Shown piece by piece: positions 48,706 to 61,200 of a stretch of DNA of 64,000 nt. Under the pieces are notes generated by a model that saw only the letters and a list, made by a program, of their open reading frames with translations, was not told the DNA's origin and ran no database searches. Each line of letters starts with the position of its first letter. The first letter of the stretch is position 1. A program made the position numbers and the translations under genes. The DNA is from Laccaria trichodermophora (Eukaryota > Basidiomycota > Agaricomycetes > Agaricales > Hydnangiaceae), in the NCBI GenBank assembly GCA_018417955.1, contig JACTVC010000003.1:2294001-2358000 (forward strand), written 5' to 3'.

Positions 48706-51700
48706 ATGGCCACCTACACACAACGCGATGAATCTAGCTCATTGGTAGCAAGACATAAACGAAGGGGTGTCGCCCTTTCTTGTGCCGAATGTCGGAGGTG
48801 CGTACGGAAAAATGACGTCTATGCATATTCATTCATTCCTGCTGTCCAGGTTAAAACTCAAGTAAATCTCCGTCTTTTTTTTATTACCGGGGATACATGA
48901 TTAACGTCGCACTTTAGATGTAGTCGCGTCTTTCCTTGCAGGTACACCCTTCACCTCGCTCATTCCCTTCAATCATATTCAAAAATACCGTCAGCAATTG
49001 CGTCAAGAAAGGCTGCTCGGCCATATGTCCTGATAGTGAGGAAGTTCGTGATCTGACTAACAACTTTTCAGCTAATTCTCGTCGAAGATTCCCTCACAAC
49101 TGGCAAAGGCAATAGGTCTGCATTTTTTGTAAATCACCCATTCCCTGGATTAAATTTTCACAGATTTGTGCTTGCAAACACTGAGGTTCTCCACGAAAAG
49201 ATCAACCTTCTTTCCAACCGCGTGCGACATCTGGAAGACGCACTTTCTCAATCACACGCACTGCATTCGAACCACATCCATCCTTTACTAACAGAGGAGC
49301 TTCTCCAAATAAAACGGCCTCTAGAACGTGAACGAACAGACCAGCCCAGTACCACGGACGAGAAGTCTGAACCAGGCGAAACTATCGACGCACTAGGTTC
49401 TTTGCGAGTATCTACTTTGACAATTGACCCTCAGCAATAAATTCATCAAAATTTAGGTCTATCTCCAACGGCGGCAAGGCTAGTTTTTACGGGCCAGCGG
49501 CAAGTTCGTGGGTGAGTAAAAGTCTACTATGCACAGTCGTTGCTGACACAGCATTAATCATGGTCCTTCTAGCACCTCCTCCAGGTATGACTACGCATCA
49601 GTCAGCTTGTCCACTGCGGATATTGAATTCACATACTAGAACGAGGTTACGTCAGACAGTGAAGAAGAGATCCTCTCCCCACCCGAGCAATCACCAATGC
49701 CGATCGACGTCCCGTGGCTCAGTTACGCTTTCCCCTTTACCTCCGCCGTCAACAAGACTGCAGAAGGAGTCCAGGGATCGATCGTCAGTCTGCTCCCACC
49801 AGCCGCTCTTGCCAGAAAACTTTGTGACATCTATTACCGCCACGCGGCCTGGATGTGGGTCAAATCTGCGCAAAATAATGACGCTGACAAAGTCCTTCGT
49901 GTACAGGTACACACCAATATCACAGCAGGATTTTTCCGACACCGTTTTTCGGCCGGTTTATGATGAAGAAAGCGTCCCTGAGACGGTAGATTCACACAGC
50001 CTCGCTATCCTCTTTATGGTCCTCGCGCTCGGGACACTTTTGGATCTTGAAACGCCCGCCCACAACCCGGAATCAGTACACTATTATCAACTTGCCCGAG
50101 CGGCCTTGGCGCTGAAATCTGTTCTCGATGATCAGACGATTCCCGCTATCCAGGCTTTGGTAAGTTCAATCGGTGAGCCCAGGAACGCTAACTGCATTGA
50201 CCTGTCAGCTTCTCATGTGCCATTTTATGTTTTTGTCTGATATGGGTGGGCCCAGATGGGTGACCATGGGAATAGTCGTGAAATTGGCACATAGTGTCAG
50301 TTCGTGTTTCATTTGTTGTCCACAATTTCGCTCATCTAATGTTTGCAGATCGGGCTTCGTGAGCTGACTTTTGTTCTTCTGTCCAGCGATTTTCTGATAT
50401 TTATCTCAAGACCGCGACAGCGGGAAATGGAAATTGGATGTCCAAGAGACCCAAAAACGACGGGAGCTGTTTTACGAGCTCCTCACCTATGACTCTTGGC
50501 AGGTATGATCTTTTTTTTTGCAATGTATGAGGTGACCCTCATTTTAGTGGCATCTTAGAGCTTGACATTCGGGCGGCCGCCGTCATTATCTTCAGCGCAT
50601 ATTGATAGCAGTCTACCGCATCCAACGACAACTACTGCATCCGGAGAAGTTGAGATGAGCTGTATGTTTCATTAATCTTTTTAATATGTCGAGCCCCTAC
50701 GTCTAACCTCGCCAGTCGCGGCCTGGAAACACAGGTTCTCGTCTCAGTGTTTGAGCGTCGTGCACGATCAAGCTTTTGGCTCCCGAACACCAAATTACAA
50801 GGTTATCCAGGAGCTGGACAAGAAGGTCCGAACTTGGTACATCCCACCTAGCCTGCAAGTCCCCGGCTTTGGAAACACCAAGATGGGCGTAGATGTGGAG
50901 CAGCCTTCTGTTGAACTTACCATGCAGCGATACATTGCCTTTGCCATCAAGGAGATCAGTAAGCCTTTGCTTTATGGAGTTATCTTATCGAATCTGCTTC
51001 TAAATTTGTCTTTTTTTGTCAGCTCTGTTCTATATGCATCGTGGTTTCTTTGCCCAAGCGCTAGAAGACAATCCCGGTGATCCCATGGGAAGCAAATACT
51101 CTCAATCGGTGTTGGCAGCGTATACGAGCGCCACCTCGTTCGTCGGCTTGATTGAGAGTTTATTCAAGCAACATCCTGCGTTGACTGAACGAATGTGGTT
51201 CTTGTTTACGCACGTATTTTCATGTGCTGTAAGTTGCAGACAATAGTTCCGCCCTCGTATTCACATATCTTAATTGATTAGATTGTCCTCGGTTCGATAG
51301 CTGTGAAGTCGGGTATGGCTCTGGCACCATCCGCGCTTTCACATCTGGATTCTGCTTACAACCTCTTTGCTCGAGTTTCTGACCATACCAGAACAGGAAA
51401 GATTTTGGTGTGTCATCTGAGTTCTCGCCTCCATTTTGATACCTGATTAACATCGTTGACAATCACCCTTAGCCTATTCTGCAGAAACTAAGAGAACGTG
51501 CACGCTCGACACTCTCGAGCGCTCACCAAGCTCCCCCATCCGAAACGGCAACGCGGCTATCATTCTTTGGCCCCAAGGTCAAAAGCGAGGTCGACGAGCT
51601 TTCGGCGTTGGGGGGCATGACGAGGCTGGTTGCCCGACGATCGCCTTCTTCACCATTATATACGACGCCCAGTCCCAACCTCCAGAATCCACGCACACCT

Positions 51701-52117
51701 CCTCCCTTGAAGGAGTCGAACTCATACCCCCCTCAGCTGCCAGTGGATAATACAAATTCATGGCAGAACTATACCCACATCCAGAACTTTAACGTCAATA
51801 TCAACGTTGGCGACCCATATGCGTCGACATACCCTGTCACAACGCCGACGCCGCAGCATCAGGACATGCCGCTCATATACCCCCATCACCAACTGCAGTC
51901 ACAGACACAACAACAGCACCAATATCACCACCAGCAAGGAGGAGGCCTACCTTTGGAGGTTTCAGGTCCAGAATATTATGGATACGGTTTGTCTAACGGA
52001 TATTCGACATCTAGCATGCACCACCAGATGATGCCGTCACCCGAGGTTACGACGCCCCCTCATGACCTTCATGATTCATGGCACAATTTTATGGCCCAAT
52101 ATGGCAAACAAATGTAG
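48706..52117 (+). CDS. Zn2Cys6 transcription factor with fungal_trans domain (paralogue B)
   Basis: Start at 48706 (MATYTQRDESSSLVARH). The zinc cluster reads CAECRRLKLKCS, PCSNCVKKGCSAICPD once introns are removed; it is spread over four exons including ones of 12 nt (48850-48861), 24 nt (48918-48941) and 41 nt (48995-49035). Coiled coil FVLANTEVLHEKINLLSNRV, then HPLLTEELLQIKRPLERE as in paralogue A, then middle domain: HSLAILFMVLALGTLL, IGLHRDSGKWKLDVQETQ, LLTYDSWQ, GFFAQALEDNPGDPMGSKYS, MWFLFTHVFSCA. C-terminal DELSALGGMTRLVARR, His/Gln/Pro-rich tail, end HNFMAQYGKQM. A GC-AG intron (49404-49456) is required. It lies 230 bp upstream of the zinc transporter on the same strand; a regulatory link is not shown. 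Confidence 0.88.
48850..48861 (+). other. 12-nt micro-exon inside the zinc cluster (paralogue B)
   Basis: GTTAAAACTCAA between acceptor GCTGTCCAG and donor GTAAATC. It encodes the LKLK stretch between the second and third zinc-binding cysteines and keeps C-x2-C-x6-C spacing. Confidence 0.75.
48918..48941 (+). other. 24-nt micro-exon inside the zinc cluster (paralogue B)
   Basis: Acceptor CGCACTTTAG, donor GTACAC. Encodes CSRVFPC with split codons at both ends, carrying the third and fourth zinc-binding cysteines. Confidence 0.75.
49404..49456 (+). other. GC-AG intron of Zn2Cys6 paralogue B
   Basis: Begins GCGAGTATCT after TCTTT and ends AAAATTTAG, 53 nt. It joins GSL to SISNGGKASFYG, which has the same length as the uninterrupted GSLQISVSGKSKYFG of paralogue A. 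The GT three bases later gives a shifted frame. Confidence 0.75.
49573..49584 (+). other. 12-nt micro-exon of Zn2Cys6 paralogue B
   Basis: CACCTCCTCCAG (HLLQ) between acceptor GTCCTTCTAG and donor GTATGA, matching the 12 nt exon of paralogue A in size and phase. Confidence 0.75.
50349..50358 (+). other. 10-nt micro-exon of Zn2Cys6 paralogue B
   Basis: ATCGGGCTTC between acceptor GTTTGCAG and donor GTGAGC. It supplies the start of IGLHRDS and matches the 10 nt exon of paralogue A. Confidence 0.75.
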
Positions 52118-52347
52118 ATACCCACTTTGCGTTTATGTCTTGCACATTGCTTGCACACATCTCCAATCAATCTTCAATGTTATCGTCGCTATTTGTACTT
52201 GATCTGTACATATTATTATGCCGCAATATTAACGATGTTGACTCCACGATTTCAAGTTCATTTGAGTGATGGCAGAAGCCTTCACTTCTCCGCGTCCCTG
52301 AGGACTCCCTTCCCGATCGAGTCGCGTCCTGGAAATTTGTCGTTGTT

Positions 52348-55638
<3,291 letters not shown>

Positions 55639-56055
55639 TGGAGATAGTTGTGCTTTGGACATTGGTTTTTCAAAGACGTCGTCGTTGTAAACTATAGATT
55701 GACGTGTGAATTTCAACATACATTCGTCGTTCACTGCGGACTTTGTTTGGCGAACTGCTACCTATATACCCACATCAAGGACCAATAATAATCGCTGTGA
55801 AGTGATGGTGTCTGAGCGGGTTTTCTTATTTCTCACTGCCTTGCCTACTTGCAAGCGTGCTTCAAAGCTTGCTATAGACTTGCTCTAGACAATGGTCAAA
55901 CCAAATGTGATCAGAGACAAGGGACATACAGGTTTTCTGCACTGACGAATCTCACTGTTCAACAGCACACCTGCAACATGAACTCGTCATCATCCAACAA
56001 ATGAGTGGTGAGTTGCACTATTATGTAAAATAAGGTGTATATATGCAGTAGTGAT
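55639..56055. other. Convergent intergenic region between MSC2 and TIM50
   Basis: 417 bp between facing stop codons, likely both 3' UTRs. Nothing else recognised. Confidence 0.6.
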
Positions 56056-57768
56056 CTATGCCTTTGCAGGCTGGGAGGAAGATGAATCAGGAGATGAGGT
56101 CTGAGCCGCTGGAGGCTGGTCGTCCATATGTTTCTTCTTGCCTTTGAACTGGTCAATGGCCTCCCAGAGATTACCAGGGATCTCAGCTGCCATAGCCTGT
56201 TGGTCCTGCTCAAGAAGCTTCTCAAGCTGCTCCTTGTTGTCACGAAGATACTTTTGCTCCTCCTGATATTGCAACTGAGCCTCTTTCCGCTTCTGCTCGA
56301 GGTAAGTTGGCGGTGGAACACCCCTAGGAGTCTGTGGCTATTGCAGGGTATGAAATCTCATGAAACGCAGCAATATTAAATGGGCACGTACCGCGCTCGA
56401 AAGTCCAAACATGCTGGCGAAAGAAGACCCTGAAATGCTCATTTGATTTTTCTTCTTCCAATCCTCCACATGCTTGGCCTTAGCCTCTGCCTCATTCCTC
56501 GCATATTCGAGGGGAATATCTTTCCCTTGATAGGCTTGGATGATTGGCCGTACATCCGCGGGCTTGTAGATGCTGATAGCTGTGGGAGTTGTTAGATGGT
56601 TTTGTTATGATTGGTGCATGGGCACCTACATTCCAGGAAGGGAATCATAGCAACAAGGCCCTTGTCCGAGGGATCACCCTTCCATTTAGGAATAATGATC
56701 GCATTTTCTGGGTGTGTGTTGATGTGCTCGGGGTCGGTGTCCATAACGATGACTTTCGAAAGATCACGGTTGAGATATGATAAGTCCTTCACAATTTTTC
56801 CGTTAGTGGAACGTGTAGATTCTCGGAAGAGGCGGTGGTTGATGAAAAAATTATATCGGTCCAATTTATCAAGTATGGGTGCTGCGGTCTAGGGGGACTG
56901 TGAATTGAAGTAATTGACAGAACAGCTGAATTGACGTACGTAGCTGTGTTGGGTCGTAAAGATAACGAGTTCGTAGAATTGAGAGATGTAAGCGAGGAAG
57001 TAATCCGCTCCGGGTCGTTTTGCGGTTCTCCAACCGTGCTGACGCTGAAACGAGCGTCAGTTCGCAAGTATCAACTTCTGGTTATAAATTGCTTACATCC
57101 CACGTCGAAGTGATCAGCAGGTCGTCAAGAGAAATTATGAGGGTGTATGGTTTTTGGTGGGGAGGTGGGTATGGCGGTGGAAGCAGCTCAGGCCAAGCTG
57201 GTTTATTGAAATACTGCGTAACAGATGAGTGAAAGCAAGTACAAGTGAATTGGCTCAACATACATCGAATATGTCAATAAACCTCTCCTTGGTTCGTGCC
57301 CACCGCGTCGAAGGAGCATCTTCAATTTTCTGAGCGTGCATTGGTATAGGCCATTCGACATTGCAAATGACATACCATCTTTTTGGCCTTTAGCTCATCT
57401 TCATCCCATTCCCGACCCATATAAACCGCATTGAGACCAAATCCAAGCGCCAGCACGGCGAGTGACACCCGCCCCATAAACCGCCGCTTCCGCTCACTTG
57501 ATGACAAGGAACCCTTGGATGACTTTGCCCCTGTTCTCTGTGGACCCCCTGGTTCTTCGGGTGAAACATCGAGGCTAGGTAGACTCGCCGACAGAGGTTC
57601 CGTTGGCGTTGACTTGGGGATCGGCTCTGCTGGGGTTTCAGGCTCGTTGGGGCGTTCCGGGAGCTTCCCCTTGACTGCAGAGGGGCCATTAGGTGGAATT
57701 TTTGACATACATCGTACAGACTGTACGAGTGCCCTGCTCGGTATTGACCTGGAGAGTACAGCAAACAT
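56056..57768 (-). CDS. TIM50: Mitochondrial inner-membrane translocase subunit Tim50
   Basis: Receptor of the TIM23 complex that takes presequence proteins from TOM. I chose ATG 57768 ([20 protein letters not shown]) because it begins an Arg/Ser/Leu-rich, acid-free presequence; the frame is open further upstream to 57876 but that part (SIAEASENNKC) is not targeting-like. After a Pro-rich stretch comes one transmembrane segment ([18 protein letters not shown], about 57440), then the FCP1/NIF-like domain in the intermembrane space: [16 protein letters not shown] (phosphatase motif degenerate, usual in Tim50), [46 protein letters not shown] coiled coil (about 56300-56190) and Ser/Pro/Ala tail end SSSQPAKA. 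Divergent from the Mus7/Mms22 gene. Confidence 0.93.
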
Positions 57769-58280
57769 CTCTCGTCCGTCCTCGAAAAGATGGAAAGGAA
57801 GAAACTTTTTTGGCTGAAATTTACATTTGTTATTTTCAGAAGCCTCCGCTATGCTGTCCTTCTGCTGGCATGTCATCGAGCACTTGGTCCTTTGACTCTC
57901 TCGTCAGTGTCAAGCCGATCCCAAAGTTGAAAGAGCAGATTAACGAATCTATATCCCACCAAGTCATGACGGTCGCTGTTGACGAGGTGGTAGCGTTTTC
58001 GACAATTTTTTTTTCATTGAAGCAGGTGGCCGGCGGTCGCTGCCTACTCTCTCATAGAGACATCGATATTATGTGAAGTCGTGCCCAATCGTAAACGGCG
58101 AGAGAAGGAAGAGCACTCGCCTAATGCCGTTACACGCCCACACGTGATGCACGTTCTGTGTGACACTTCGTGTCCTGTCGACTAAGCGTTTCGTTCTAGC
58201 ACGAGCCCTTTTCACTCTTCTCCCGTCTGTTTCCAACCGGTTCTATCCATACTTTGGGAGTCAAGTCTGCATGCTGTCAA
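57769..58280. promoter_or_regulatory. Divergent promoter between TIM50 and the Mus7/Mms22 gene
   Basis: 512 bp between opposite start codons. Contains an E-box CACGTG at 58141-58146, 135 bp before the Mus7/Mms22 ATG. No other site assigned. Confidence 0.45.
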
Positions 58281-61200
58281 ATGTTCGAAGACGAACTTGT
58301 GGAAACGTCAGACCTGGAGGAGCTGGAAGAGCTCGAAAAGCCGAAAACTTTGAAGTCAGAGTACACAGCTAATGGAGACATTCATCGGCGTGAGGACTCG
58401 TACTCTCCAAGGAAACGCGTCAAGGTACTCACTTGTGCTCCTTTAAGCCGCTTTATACTCACCGACTCGCGTAGCTACACCACCAATGGGGAGCACAGGG
58501 GGAATTCGCCTACTCCCACTTCAGTTCCCCCTCTGCATCTGTGTCCGGCGCGCCCATTACTCCTTTGAAATCCCAATCATCAACTACCATTGGCAACAGC
58601 TCCCCTGCTTTCCTTGAACGATCACCCACCCGTGTCGGGAACTCTCAATCTCCGACCAACTCACCACGGGACAAACTGGCAAGCTTCCCTTCAAGCCCTG
58701 CTTTCAAAGAAAACTCTCAGGATCCACTTCTTCTCTGCAGTCCTGTGAAGACCTCGCCAGAAGTAGCGGATTCATCTCGCTTACCTCTCACAAACCGTTC
58801 ACAAATCCAATCTCCTCGCAATGACTATCTGAATCCTTCCCTACAAGAGAGCGATACTCCCATGAAAAGTCTCCTTTATCATGGCTCAACACCATCTGCG
58901 CGCGCGGACTCTGTTAATCCTCTCGAATTTCCTGAATCGCCGCCTCCTCGGAATGCCTCTATCCAAAAAAGTCCTCTATCCTACCAAGAACCTTTGAGCC
59001 CAGAACCTCTCAAAAAAAGTATAGATGGATTTCTGCCGGTTGCCGCCTTCCTCCCGTCATCTCCCTTATCACCAAGCCACTCGCAGCAGTTGGGTTCAGA
59101 GAGAAAAACCCCTCGCGAGATATCCAGGCCTCCCTTGGATGATTTATCCTCGTCCTCCCCCCTGTTTTCGCCTTTAGCTCCTTCACAACCAATATCTCCC
59201 ATCCGCCTGAATGCTACGCCGCCACCACCACTGGAAGTGGGCCCGATAAGCGAGGAAAATGCCATTGCTATTGTTAAAGCCAAGCAAGGATACTCTTTCC
59301 GAGCACGCAAGGCTGTTCAGATTGCTCCGTACTCAGTTGACAAACTCACGTACAAACTTGCGTTAAAGGCGAATCCAGATGCAATCGTCAAAGTCAGAAG
59401 TCCAGGTAAACATCACCATCGACATCCAGATGATCGTTATGAACGGGAAGGACTGGAGGAGACGCAAGAAGATGGATACGTGTATGACGCGGAGGAGGAT
59501 GAGGATGCAGATTGGGAAGCTAAAGAGAGGAGACGACGAAGGTTGAGTGATAAAGACCATCCTCACGACGTTCGCAGTCGCAGTCCAGGGCTTGCTGCAT
59601 CTGCTGTACAGTATCCAGAAATCTTGCAGGCTCTCTCTAGCTCAGACGAAGATGAAAACCAAGAAACGTCCTTACTGTTGAAGGAAGCGAAGAAGGTGGC
59701 TCGAATGAAAGAGAAGGAACGGAAGGCAAAAGAAAGGGAGAAAGCGTCAAGAGAGAGGGAGCTTCGGAAGGCGAATAAACCGTCAAAACGTTTCCCCTTA
59801 GGGCGACCTGAGTCTGAACGCGACCACAGGCGTCCCCGAACTTCGGTAAATTGCTACATTCGATAATTCAGATAAAATTTTTGACAAAGTTTTTCACAGG
59901 TTTCTCTATCCTCTCCCCGTCTTGAGAATGGAGGCAAACGTTCAGCTGGCGAGGAGAATGCTACTGACGAAGCCATGGATACAAACGGCAGTGAACCACA
60001 TTCAAATGTGGACAGGGATCGAGACCACGCTCTTTTGGAAGACTTCGGGGGAGACGACGCATTGGGTGTTGGCGGCGACGTTGACATGTACGATCAAGAT
60101 AACTTTGGGCCTCAAGTCGCTCATCGAGATCCCTTCACTGATGCTGAAGAAGCACCTCCATTGGACGGTCCAGATTCAGGTTATGAGGACCTTCCAGCAC
60201 GAACTCCTGAATCCCTCTCAGACGGTGAGGAAAAGCGAACCAATTTTTCTCCACAAGGTTCGGACGCCGAATCTGACCAGCCAATCATACCCTTCGACTC
60301 CAAAGTATTCAAGACTTTAACTAGGACGATGCCCGTTTTCATGGCAAAAAAGTACGTCAGTGGTAATGTTACGGCACCGAAACAGAAAGCGCGACACTCC
60401 TCCATCACTGCATCTGTTGACGACACCGATGAGCCATCTGGGCAACTACTTCCTGGCCAATCTCGGACCCGCCGTATGGCTAACCCTGCGGATTTGAGAA
60501 CTATCAAGGGTGACTCTGAGAGCGAAAATGAGCTCAGTGACGGAAGCGAGCCATCTGAGACGCAAGGGGCTTCACGACGACGACGGCAGAGATCCATAAG
60601 TTTGAGCAGCACAAGCAGCCATGGGTCCCGAGGTGGCGCGCCCCATTCACGCCCGCGTTTACAAAAGCAGAGCAACGGTGTGGTTATTGACATCTCCGAT
60701 GATGATTCCTCGAGCAGCAGTGAAGACGAGGGTGTGGGTGACGTTGATATTCAAGCCTGTCTTGCGGACGACTCGATCTTGCCAGCCAGGAGGGGTGACC
60801 ATCCAGCCTCGAAATCGCATGGGCGAAGCGAATATTATTTGATCGACTACATGCTATCTCGGGGATTCAGCACTGGCAGGTCGACGAAAAAACGGGTGAA
60901 GTCATCGTCTGCCACAATTGGTGGACACAAAAACAAGTCCAGGCGCAAATTCGACGTGGTAACTGGTGGTGTACGTCGTGAGCGACAAACCCTGTTGGAT
61001 TTCAATAAGACTACTATTTCGAAAAGGAAGAAGAAGTCATCTGACGGGAGGCGTCGTGACCGCGTTGATGGTACAAGATTTGACCATAGTGGTTCAAAAG
61101 CTACAAAGGAGCACTACTCATCCGGCGCTGCTGACTCGTTCAACGATGAAAACAGCAACATTCACCAAATCAGCGGCGATCATTACGACAACAAGAAGAT

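Noticed and set aside
48706..52117. Paralogue B as a pseudogene
   Set aside because: The apparent break at 49404 is explained by a GC-AG intron; all other exons join in frame and the domains are complete.
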